NCBI GenBank assembly: GCA_036555035.1
Contig: DATBMB010000095.1
Span: 1 to 22,331, forward strand
Length of the DNA stretch: 22,331 nucleotides
Reading direction: 5' to 3'
From: SG8-41 sp036555035
GTDB taxonomy: Bacteria > Pseudomonadota > Gammaproteobacteria > Burkholderiales > SG8-41
Position numbers and translations under genes: made by a program. Under the pieces are notes generated by a model that saw only the letters and a program-made list of their open reading frames with translations, ran no database searches and was not told the DNA's origin. The stretch's first letter is position 1. Each line of letters starts with the position of its first letter. This document shows, one piece after another, positions 15,360 to 21,907 of the stretch.

Positions 15360-15389
15360 GAGCGGCCTCCCCCTCCGCCATTGCCGCCC

Positions 15390-16022
15390 GTGCACCCGGA
15401 CAGAATCCGCAGCATATTCACCCTGTTGCGTTCGGCAAATCCGGCGCCGCGCAGCGAGCTCGTCTATGGATCGCCGTTCGAGCTGCTGGTATCGGTGGTG
15501 CTTTCAGCGCAGGCGACCGACAAGAGCGTGAACCTCGCCACGCCGGGTCTCTTCAAGGTGGCGAACCACCCCGCCGCCATGCTCGAGCTCGGCCGCAGGG
15601 GCCTCGAGCGCCACATCCGGCGCATCGGGCTCTACCGCACCAAGGCGAAGAATCTGATTGCCGCATGCCGGCTGCTGCTGGAGCACCACGGCGGGGAGGT
15701 GCCGCGCACGCGCGAGGGACTGGAGCGCCTGCCCGGGGTGGGCCGCAAGACCGCCAACGTGATCCTCAATACCGCCTTCGGCGAGCCCACGATCGCGGTC
15801 GACACCCACATCTTCCGGGTCGCGAACCGCACCGGCATCGCGCGCGGAGGCAACGTGCGGGCCGTCGAGGAGAAACTGCTGAAGGTCGTGCCGGAGGAGT
15901 TCAGGCCCGACGCGCACCACTGGCTGATCCTGCACGGGCGCTACGTGTGCAAGGCGCGCAAGCCCGAATGCCCGAAGTGCCTGATTCGCGATCTGTGCGA
16001 ATACAAGCACAAGACCGCGTGA
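15390..16022 (+). CDS. nth: Endonuclease III (DNA glycosylase/AP lyase)
   Basis: Removes oxidised pyrimidines and cleaves the resulting abasic site in base excision repair. The 210-residue product contains LLVSVVLSAQATDKSVN, the helix-hairpin-helix with the catalytic lysine (LPGVGRKTANVILN), the catalytic aspartate in VDTHIFRV, and the C-terminal 4Fe-4S motif C-x6-C-x2-C-x5-C. No ATG is available. I chose the GTG at 15390 because HPDRIRSIF matches the usual family N-terminus; TTG at 15381 adds three residues. No ribosome-binding site is evident. The stop is one base from the end of the convergent cytochrome gene. Confidence 0.95.
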   Translation: MHPDRIRSIFTLLRSANPAPRSELVYGSPFELLVSVVLSAQATDKSVNLATPGLFKVANHPAAMLELGRRGLERHIRRIGLYRTKAKNLIAACRLLLEHHGGEVPRTREGLERLPGVGRKTANVILNTAFGEPTIAVDTHIFRVANRTGIARGGNVRAVEEKLLKVVPEEFRPDAHHWLILHGRYVCKARKPECPKCLIRDLCEYKHKTA

Positions 16023-16023
16023 C

Positions 16024-16344
16024 TCAGTATTTGGTGACGAGCCCGCGCTGGCTTGAATAGTAGGCGGCGAGGTCCTCCAGGTCGCGCTGGGTGAAGTTCG
16101 CGACGAGTGGCGCCATGATGGGGCTCTTGCGCGCGCCCGACTTGTAGTCCTTCAGCGACTTCAGGAGGTAATCGTAGTGCTGGCCCGCGATCTTCGGGAA
16201 ATCGGGCACGGGGCTGTTGCCGTCCGGGCCGTGGCACGCCACGCAGGTCTGGGATTTCCGCTTGCCGGCGTCGGGATCGGCGGCGAGCGCGGGCGTGGCC
16301 GCCGCAATGAAGAGGCCGCACGCGACGACGAGAGTCTTCTTCAT
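16024..16344 (-). CDS. Small periplasmic cytochrome c (class I, c553-like)
   Basis: A 106-residue precursor. The signal peptide probably ends at ALA (MKKTLVVACGLFIAAATPALA). One heme-binding motif, CVACH, is followed by GPDGNS, with a probable axial methionine in KSPIMAPLV and the closing helix LEDLAAYYSSQ. It would shuttle electrons in the periplasm. It lies directly downstream of a second cytochrome gene of similar size and layout, 11 bases away, so the two are probably co-transcribed and arose by duplication. Confidence 0.94.
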   Translation of the reverse strand: MKKTLVVACGLFIAAATPALAADPDAGKRKSQTCVACHGPDGNSPVPDFPKIAGQHYDYLLKSLKDYKSGARKSPIMAPLVANFTQRDLEDLAAYYSSQRGLVTKY

Positions 16345-16355
16345 CCTGGCTCTCC

Positions 16356-16703
16356 TCACTTGGCCGCGGCCTTCATGGAATCGGAGGCGTAATACGCCGC
16401 CAGGTCCGCCATGTCCTGATCGGACAGTCCGGCCGCAATCGCGCGCATCGACGGATGGCTGCGGTTGCCGGCCTTGTACTCCTGAAGTGCCTTGACCATG
16501 TAGGCGGCGTGCTGGCCCCCGAGCCTGGGCACGTGATAGACCTCCGGAAAAACGGTCTTGTAGCCGCCGATGCCGTGGCAGCCGGCGCACATCGAGGTCT
16601 TGCGCTTGCCCGCCGCGGCATCGCCTTCGGCCGCCGGCGCAACGGACGCAGCCGCGAGCAGGAGCGAGGCGAGGAGCGCGGAAGCGAGGTGGACGTTTTT
16701 CAT
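16356..16703 (-). CDS. Small periplasmic cytochrome c (class I, c553-like), upstream paralogue
   Basis: A 115-residue precursor with signal peptide (MKNVHLASALLASLLLAAAS). The heme motif is CAGCH, and the probable axial methionine is in SHPSMRAIAAGLSD. The same AAGKRK...C..CH lead-in and DLAAYYAS closing helix occur in the downstream gene. Between the heme and the methionine it has a slightly longer loop (IGGYKTVFPEVYHVPRLGGQ). It is the first gene of the pair, with a minus-strand -10 TATAAT 36 bases before the ATG. Confidence 0.94.
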   Translation of the reverse strand: MKNVHLASALLASLLLAAASVAPAAEGDAAAGKRKTSMCAGCHGIGGYKTVFPEVYHVPRLGGQHAAYMVKALQEYKAGNRSHPSMRAIAAGLSDQDMADLAAYYASDSMKAAAK

Positions 16704-16738
16704 CGACGCGCTTTCTTCTCCCGGAAAGACTGCGCGCG

Positions 16739-16744
16739 ATTATA
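16739..16744 (-). promoter_or_regulatory. -10 element TATAAT for the cytochrome c pair
   Basis: A perfect TATAAT on the minus strand, about 36 bases upstream of the first cytochrome ATG. The -35 region at the usual distance is poor (TGCCAC at best). Confidence 0.5.
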
Positions 16745-16772
16745 CCCAAAAAGACAGCGCCCGTGGCACGCG

Positions 16773-16802
16773 TTGCCAGTCCCGCGCGCGCTGCCGGATA
16801 AT
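16773..16802 (+). promoter_or_regulatory. Sigma-70 promoter for the SulP transporter gene
   Basis: TTGCCA (16773-16778, 5/6) and GATAAT (16797-16802, 5/6) are separated by 18 bases. The predicted start is near 16809, giving a leader of about 23 bases before the GTG at 16832. Confidence 0.6.
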
Positions 16803-16831
16803 GCAAGCGTGCACTGCGAGCGTTTCCCGTC

Positions 16832-18631
16832 GTGAAGCCCGCGCCCGACGCCGCGGCCGCCGGACGGATGCGCGGGCTGTTCCCCTTCCTGCGCTGGTGG
16901 CCCCGCGTCGGCCGCGAGACGCTGCGCGCCGACGCCGTCGCCGGGCTGATCGGTGCGGTCATCGTGCTGCCCCAGGGCATCGCGTTCGCCACGCTCGCCG
17001 GACTGCCGCCCGAGTACGGGCTGTATGCCGCGATGGTGCCGGCGGTCGTCGCCGCGCTGTTCGGCTCCTCCTGGCATCTCGTGTCCGGCCCGACGAACGT
17101 CATCTCGATCTTCCTCTTCGCAAGTCTCGCGCCGCTGGCGGAGCCCGGCAGCGGGCGCTACATCGAGCTCGCGTTGACTCTCACCTTCCTGGTCGGCGTG
17201 ATGCAGCTCGCGATGGGCATCGCGCGCATGGGCGCGCTCGTCAACTTCATCTCGCATACGGTCATCGTCGGATTCACCGCCGGCGCCGCCTGCCTGATCG
17301 TCTCCTCCCAGATCCGGTATTTCTTCGGCGTCAACCTACCGCCGGGCGCCTCCTTCGCCGGGACCTGGCGTGATCTCGCGCTGGCGCTTGCCGATATCAA
17401 CCCGTACGTCACGGGGGTCGGGGCGGTCACGCTCCTGGTGGGTGTCGTCTGCCGCAGATTCGCACCACGGTTTCCTTACATGATCGTCGCGATGCTTGCG
17501 GGCGCCGTCACCGCGGCCGCGCTGAACGCGGCGTTCGGCGAGACGCGGACTGCCATACCCATGGTCGGGGCGCTGCCGGGCTCGCTGCCCGGGTTCTCCG
17601 TGCCCGACCTGAGCCTGGATACGGTGCGCCAGACCCTGCCGATCGCCCTTGCGGTGACGATACTGGCCCTGACCGAGGCCGTGTCGATCGCCCGCGCGAT
17701 CGGGGTCAAATCCGGGCAGCGCATCGATGGCAATCAGGAGCTCGTCGGACAGGGGCTGTCGAACATGGCGGGCAGCTTCTTCTCCGCGTACGCCGCGAGC
17801 GGCTCCTTCAACCGCAGCGGCGTCAATTACGAGGCCGGCGCGCGCACGCCGCTCGCCGCCGCGTTCTCGGCGCCGGCGCTCGTGGCGGTGCTGTTCGCGG
17901 TGGGGCCGCTCATTGCGCACCTGCCGCTCGCGGTGATGGCGGCGATCCTGTTCCTGGTCGCCTACGGCATTGTGGACTTCCGCTACATCGCGGCCGCGAT
18001 CCGCACCAACCGCCAGGAGGCGGCGGTCATGGCCATCACGTTCGGCGCCGCGCTGTTCGCCGACCTCGAGTTCGCCATCTATGCCGGCGTGCTGCTCTCG
18101 CTGATGCTCTACCTCACCCGCACCTCGCGCCCGCTCGTGCTCGACGTGAAGCCCGATCCCGCACCCGACAGCTACCACTTCACGGCCGACAGCGGGCTGC
18201 CGGACTGCCCGCAGCTGAAGATGCTGAGGATCAACGGCTCGCTCTTCTTCGGCGCGGTCGACCACGTCCGGCGCCACCTCGAGGAAATCGACGAGCGCGA
18301 GCCGCGGCAGAAGCACGTGCTGATCGTGGCGAGTGGCATCAACTTCGTGGACATGGCGGGCGCGGAAATGCTCGCGGCCGAGGCGCGGCGGCGGCGGGGC
18401 GTCGGGGGCCGTCTCTACTTCTATCGCATGAAGGACGCCGTCCGGGAAACGCTCACCCGCGGAGGCTACCTCGGCGATATCGGCGAATCGAACCTGTTCC
18501 CGGTCAAGAGCCGCCCAGTCGCAGAGATCTACCGGAAGCTCGATTCGGGGATCTGCCGGAACTGCAAGTCGCGCATCTTCCGTGAGTGCCATGTCGCGCT
18601 GCCGAGCGGCGAGCCCGTGAAGCTCGCCTGA
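16832..18631 (+). CDS. SulP family anion transporter with STAS domain and cysteine-bearing tail
   Basis: A 599-residue inner-membrane transporter. The membrane part (about residues 30-430) carries the SulP signatures: GLIGAVIVLPQGIAFATLAGLPPEYGLYAA (given here as landmarks, residues near 38-67), SGPTNVISI and the SGSFNRSGVNYEAGA region. A STAS domain follows (about 445-555: ILIVASGINFVDMAGAEML). Substrates of the family include sulfate, bicarbonate and dicarboxylates, and sequence alone does not decide. After the STAS domain is a short tail with C575-x2-C578-x7-C586-H587, which could bind a metal or be redox-active. The start is GTG 16832; an in-frame ATG at 16868 is possible. Confidence 0.93.
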   Translation: MKPAPDAAAAGRMRGLFPFLRWWPRVGRETLRADAVAGLIGAVIVLPQGIAFATLAGLPPEYGLYAAMVPAVVAALFGSSWHLVSGPTNVISIFLFASLAPLAEPGSGRYIELALTLTFLVGVMQLAMGIARMGALVNFISHTVIVGFTAGAACLIVSSQIRYFFGVNLPPGASFAGTWRDLALALADINPYVTGVGAVTLLVGVVCRRFAPRFPYMIVAMLAGAVTAAALNAAFGETRTAIPMVGALPGSLPGFSVPDLSLDTVRQTLPIALAVTILALTEAVSIARAIGVKSGQRIDGNQELVGQGLSNMAGSFFSAYAASGSFNRSGVNYEAGARTPLAAAFSAPALVAVLFAVGPLIAHLPLAVMAAILFLVAYGIVDFRYIAAAIRTNRQEAAVMAITFGAALFADLEFAIYAGVLLSLMLYLTRTSRPLVLDVKPDPAPDSYHFTADSGLPDCPQLKMLRINGSLFFGAVDHVRRHLEEIDEREPRQKHVLIVASGINFVDMAGAEMLAAEARRRRGVGGRLYFYRMKDAVRETLTRGGYLGDIGESNLFPVKSRPVAEIYRKLDSGICRNCKSRIFRECHVALPSGEPVKLA

Positions 18632-18657
18632 CCAGCCGGCAATGCCGCGCCTCCGGT

Positions 18658-19725
18658 CTACTCGGGGGCCGGCTCCTTGAGCGGCACCGCCCCGAGACGG
18701 TGGCCTCGAAGCATCGCGGCAATGATGATGATGCCGCCGGTGCACAGCGCGAGGACCAGGAACGCAAAGCTCGCCGTATGGAGCTGGGCCATCGTGCGCG
18801 GCGCGAGATCCAGGCTGCCGAGCTCCGTGAGGTAGACGGGTACCGCCAACCCGCGGCTGACCGCGACGATCAGCATGATCGCTGCCATCACGACCTTGAT
18901 CATGAACGGCCTGACGTAGGTCGTGCCGATCACCCCGAGCTGGATGCCGAACAGCGAGCCCGCAAGCAATATCATCGCGAGGCGGATGTCGACCAGCCCG
19001 TGCAGGGCATACTTGATCGTGCCGCCGAATCCCATCACGAACGCGATCACGAGCTCGGTCGCGCTCGCCACCAGGCCCGTTACTCCCAGCACGTACATCA
19101 TGCCCGGCACCCCGATGAAGCCGCCCACCGCGATGGCCGATGCCAGCAGGCCGGTCGCGAAACCGAGCGGCAGCGTGAACAGGGCGGACACCCGGACGTT
19201 GGCGGTCCTGAAATGCATCATCGTTCCCGGTATCTCGACCGATTGCACCCAGCGCGCAAGCCGCGAGACCCGGTCCTGCTCGTCGGAACGGCCCGACCGA
19301 TAGACCGCGATCGCATCGTGGAGGACGTAGCCGCCGACGACCGTGAGCACGATGACGAAGGCGAGGCTCACGTACAGATTCGAGCCCGGCTCGCCAAAGC
19401 TCTCCTTGATCTGGTGCTGGATGTCCGCGCCCACCCACACGCCAACGGCCGCGGAGGCCGCCATCACGAGGCCCAGCTTGACGTCCACGTGGCCGTACTT
19501 GTTGCGCTGATAGGCGCCGACCAGCGCCTTGGGAAACTTGTGGCACAGGTTGGTGGCCACGGCGACGATGCCCGGCACGCCCATGCTCATCATCGCCGGC
19601 GTCAGCACGAAGGCGCCGCCCGATCCGATGAACCCGCTGACGAGCCCCCCGACGAATCCGATCGCGAGCAGGGCGAGAACGTTGCCGGCTTGCAGGTCGA
19701 TGAACTGGCTCGCCGAGGGATCCAT
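18658..19725 (-). CDS. TauE/SafE family membrane transporter (probable sulfite/organosulfur exporter family)
   Basis: A 355-residue membrane protein with about eight helices in two repeats. The first repeat motif GFVGGLVSGFIGSGGAFVLTPAM and the second (GLLASAIAVGGFIGVPGMM) are typical of TauE/SafE. Members export sulfite, sulfoacetate or related anions, but substrates are rarely shown. A soluble loop of about 50 residues lies between the halves (YRSGRSDEQDRVSRLARWVQ). It is preceded by a small membrane protein gene with a 3-base gap, so they are one operon. It converges on the SulP gene with 26 bases between the stops, which may point to a shared sulfur-anion theme. Confidence 0.92.
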   Translation of the reverse strand: MDPSASQFIDLQAGNVLALLAIGFVGGLVSGFIGSGGAFVLTPAMMSMGVPGIVAVATNLCHKFPKALVGAYQRNKYGHVDVKLGLVMAASAAVGVWVGADIQHQIKESFGEPGSNLYVSLAFVIVLTVVGGYVLHDAIAVYRSGRSDEQDRVSRLARWVQSVEIPGTMMHFRTANVRVSALFTLPLGFATGLLASAIAVGGFIGVPGMMYVLGVTGLVASATELVIAFVMGFGGTIKYALHGLVDIRLAMILLAGSLFGIQLGVIGTTYVRPFMIKVVMAAIMLIVAVSRGLAVPVYLTELGSLDLAPRTMAQLHTASFAFLVLALCTGGIIIIAAMLRGHRLGAVPLKEPAPE

Positions 19726-19728
19726 CGC

Positions 19729-19971
19729 CTATTTCGTTCTGCCCTTGACGCCCAGGACTTCCCAGAAGCTCGCGGTGAACACACCGTGCGCGAAGGAGAA
19801 CACCGGTGCAGCGAGCACCGGCAGCGCCGGGTACCACCCGTCGGTGCGCGTGAAGGCCTCCATCACCTCCCGTTCGTACAAGTAAAGCAGGACGTAAAGA
19901 ATGCCCGAGGCAATCCCGGATGCGATCAACTGTGGATAGGGTTTCGAGCGTTCCACGCGATACTTCCTCAC
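19729..19971 (-). CDS. Small two-helix membrane protein, unknown function
   Basis: An 80-residue product with two probable membrane helices (about residues 14-32 and 46-66) and charged ends. I do not recognise a family. It is the first gene before the TauE/SafE transporter (3-base gap), so it may be an accessory subunit. The start is GTG 19971; another in-frame GTG lies at 19956. A -10-like TATGAT on the minus strand (19982-19977) ends five bases before the GTG at 19971, implying almost no leader. No ribosome-binding site is visible. Confidence 0.75.
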   Translation of the reverse strand: MRKYRVERSKPYPQLIASGIASGILYVLLYLYEREVMEAFTRTDGWYPALPVLAAPVFSFAHGVFTASFWEVLGVKGRTK

Positions 19972-20011
19972 GTCGAATCATAGCAAATGCGAGACCGCAC
20001 ACCCGCACCGC

Positions 20012-20017
20012 TATAAT
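20012..20017 (+). promoter_or_regulatory. -10 element TATAAT for the adenosyltransferase-sigma operon
   Basis: A perfect TATAAT 15 bases before the ATG at 20033, giving a leader of about nine bases. No good -35 element is visible, so an activator or an alternative sigma factor is possible. Confidence 0.5.
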
Positions 20018-20032
20018 TGCTGCCTGCCCAAC

Positions 20033-20593
20033 ATGGCTCATCGCATCACCAGGGTTTACACGCGCACCGGCGACGGCGGCACGACCGGGCTCGCCGACGG
20101 CGCGCGGCTGCCAAAGGACGCGCCGTTGATCGAGGCGATCGGCGCCGTGGACGAGCTCAACGCGGCGCTCGGCGTGCTGGCGGCCGAGACGCTGCCCGAT
20201 GAAGTCCGGTCCTGGGTCGTGGACGTGCAGCACGACCTCTTCGATCTCGGCGGGGAGCTGTCCCGCCCCGGGCACGCGATCATGACCGATGACTACGTGG
20301 CGCGGCTCGAGCACGCGCTCGACGGATTCAACCGCGATCTGTCCCCGCTCAAGGACTTCATCCTGCCGGGCGGCTCGCGCGCGGCCGCCCTCGCACACGT
20401 CGCGCGCACGGTGTGCCGCCGCGCCGAGCGCCGGGTCGTGGCGCTCGCCAGGAAGAAGTCCGCCCCGCCGCTCGCGGTGCGCTATCTCAACCGGCTGTCC
20501 GACCTGCTCTTCGTGCTCGCGCGCGTGCTCAACCGGGCGGCGGGCCGGCCCGACGTGCTGTGGCAGCAGGGCAGGAGCAGAAAGCACGGATGA
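20033..20593 (+). CDS. Corrinoid adenosyltransferase, PduO type
   Basis: Transfers the adenosyl group of ATP to cob(I)alamin, making coenzyme B12. The 186-residue helical-bundle protein shows the PduO-type signatures: the N-terminal ATP-binding TRTGDGGTTGLADG, the AVDELNAALG helix, HDLFDLGGEL, FILPGGSRAAALAHVARTVCRRAER and YLNRLSDLLFVLAR. No other cobalamin genes are nearby. Its stop overlaps the sigma factor start (ATGA), so the enzyme and the regulator are co-translated, an unexpected partnership. Confidence 0.96.
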   Translation: MAHRITRVYTRTGDGGTTGLADGARLPKDAPLIEAIGAVDELNAALGVLAAETLPDEVRSWVVDVQHDLFDLGGELSRPGHAIMTDDYVARLEHALDGFNRDLSPLKDFILPGGSRAAALAHVARTVCRRAERRVVALARKKSAPPLAVRYLNRLSDLLFVLARVLNRAAGRPDVLWQQGRSRKHG

Positions 20594-21162
20594 CGGCGGA
20601 AAAGGATGACCTGGCCGCGCGGCTGGTGGACCTTCTGGCCCAGTGCGCTCTCGGGAACCAGCGCGCTTTTGCGGACCTCTACGGCCTCACCTCGGCGAAA
20701 CTGTTCGGGGTCGCCCTGCGTATATTGAGGAGGCAGGACTGGGCCGAGGAGGTCGTACAGGAATGCTTCGTCAGCATCTGGAGCCATGCCGGGGATTACG
20801 CCGTCCAGAAGAGCGCGCCGCTCACCTGGATGACCAGCATCGTGCGCAACCGCTGCCTCGACTGGCTGCGCCGGCCCCAGCAGGAGGCGACCGGCGACGA
20901 ATACGACATCGCGGTCGAGGCCTGGCAGGACGAGGCGCCGGGGCCGCTGGAGCGGCTGGCGGCCTCCAGCGAGGCGGCGGCGCTCGCGCGCTGCCTGCAG
21001 CAGCTGGAGGGAAAGCAGCGCCAGAGCATCATGCTCGCGTTCTTCCACGGGCTCTCCCATTCGGAGGTCGCGGGCCACATGAAGCAGCCGCTCGGCACGG
21101 TCAAGACCTGGGTCCGCCGGGGGCTGGAGCGCCTTAAGACGTGCCTCGGCGCTCCGGCCTGA
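20590..21162 (+). CDS. ECF RNA polymerase sigma factor
   Basis: A 190-residue extracytoplasmic-function sigma factor. Region 2 runs from AFADLYGLTSAKLFGVALRI through DWAEEVVQECFVSIW to TWMTSIVRNRCLDWLRR. Region 4 contains LEGKQRQSIMLAFFHGLSHSE and the recognition helix LGTVKTWVRRGLERLK. The ALxRCLxQL linker and an RskA-type partner downstream place it with the SigK-like ECF groups. It starts within the adenosyltransferase stop codon. ECF factors usually direct their own operon, but no typical ECF promoter (AAC ... CGT) stands out upstream of the operon. Confidence 0.95.
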   Translation: MTAEKDDLAARLVDLLAQCALGNQRAFADLYGLTSAKLFGVALRILRRQDWAEEVVQECFVSIWSHAGDYAVQKSAPLTWMTSIVRNRCLDWLRRPQQEATGDEYDIAVEAWQDEAPGPLERLAASSEAAALARCLQQLEGKQRQSIMLAFFHGLSHSEVAGHMKQPLGTVKTWVRRGLERLKTCLGAPA

Positions 21163-21196
21163 GTGATGGATGATGAGTGACGGGTAACGGATAGAG
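21163..21196 (+). repeat. Stop-rich intergenic stretch with degenerate GTGA(T/C)GG(A/G)T repeats
   Basis: Between the sigma and anti-sigma genes are imperfect copies of one short unit: GTGATGGAT, GTGACGGGT and the partial AACGGAT. It is richer in A and T than its surroundings and contains several stop triplets. It may be slippage-derived. The anti-sigma start follows with only a weak GGA-type ribosome-binding sequence. Confidence 0.4.
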
Positions 21197-21907
21197 ATGG
21201 CGTCGTATAAGAACCCGGAGCTGCGCGAGAAGCTGGCGGCCGAGTACGTCATCGGCACGCTGCGCGGGCGCGCGCGGGCGCGCTTCGAGGCGCTGCAGCG
21301 CTACGACCCGGCGCTGCGGCGCACCGTGGCCGAGTGGGAGGCGCGGCTGACGCCCCTTTCCGCGGCGGCGGGGGAAATCGCGCCGCCGCCGCGCCTCTGG
21401 CAGGCGGTGGCAAGGCGCATCGCGGGCAGCAGGCGCGGCGCCAGCGCGGGCGGAGGCCTCGCATTCTGGCGCGGGCTGGCGGTCGCCAGCACCGCATTCG
21501 TGCTGATCCTCGCGACGTTCATCGGTGTCGCGCCGCGGCCGGAGCCGCCGATGGCCATGGTCGCCGTGATGAACGACGAGCGGGGCCAGCCCGCCCTCGT
21601 GGTTTCATGGCCGCCGATGAAGGCGATGCGCGAGCCCTACGTCCGGGTCAAGGTCGTCCAGGAGCACCCCGTCATGGCCCCCGGCACGACCTGGGAGATG
21701 TGGATGCTGCCCGGGGGCAAGGAGGCGCCGGTCTCGCTGGGGCTCATCACGACCGACGCCGATCAATCCATGAGACTCCGTCCCGCGCTCGCGAGCCGGA
21801 TGGAGGGCGCATGGGGGCTGGCGATGAGCGTCGAGCCCAAGGGCGGCTCTCCCACCGGCGCGCCGACCGGCCCGGTGATTTTCAAGGGGCAATGCGTCAA
21901 GTTATGA
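21197..21907 (+). CDS. Anti-sigma factor, RskA type, with methionine-rich periplasmic domain
   Basis: A 236-residue single-pass membrane protein expected to hold the upstream ECF factor inactive. The cytosolic N-terminal part (residues about 1-80) starts with REKLAAEYVIGTLRGRARARFE, typical of anti-sigma-K factors, and lacks the zinc-binding HxxxCxxC motif. The membrane helix is near residues 90-112. The outer part matches the RskA C-terminal domain (TTWEMWMLPGG, PVSLGLI). This outer part holds about 11 methionines in some 125 residues, and the protein ends GQCVKL with one cysteine. Its stop overlaps the start of the DM13 gene (ATGA). Confidence 0.92.
   Translation: MASYKNPELREKLAAEYVIGTLRGRARARFEALQRYDPALRRTVAEWEARLTPLSAAAGEIAPPPRLWQAVARRIAGSRRGASAGGGLAFWRGLAVASTAFVLILATFIGVAPRPEPPMAMVAVMNDERGQPALVVSWPPMKAMREPYVRVKVVQEHPVMAPGTTWEMWMLPGGKEAPVSLGLITTDADQSMRLRPALASRMEGAWGLAMSVEPKGGSPTGAPTGPVIFKGQCVKL

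Noticed and set aside
18637..18647. CGGC-AAT-GCCG hairpin between SulP and TauE/SafE as bidirectional terminator
   Set aside because: Only four base pairs and no T or A tract on either side; too weak to call.
17336..20587. Very long open frame on the minus strand (over 1000 codons)
   Set aside because: It lies across SulP, TauE/SafE and the adenosyltransferase in the wrong frame or strand and is Arg/Gly/Ala/His-rich with no recognisable domain. Long antisense frames are expected at this G+C content.
3292..20593. Functional link between the B12 radical SAM protein and the cobalamin adenosyltransferase
   Set aside because: They are 15 kb apart in different operons, and radical SAM methylases use methyl- or hydroxocobalamin rather than adenosylcobalamin.
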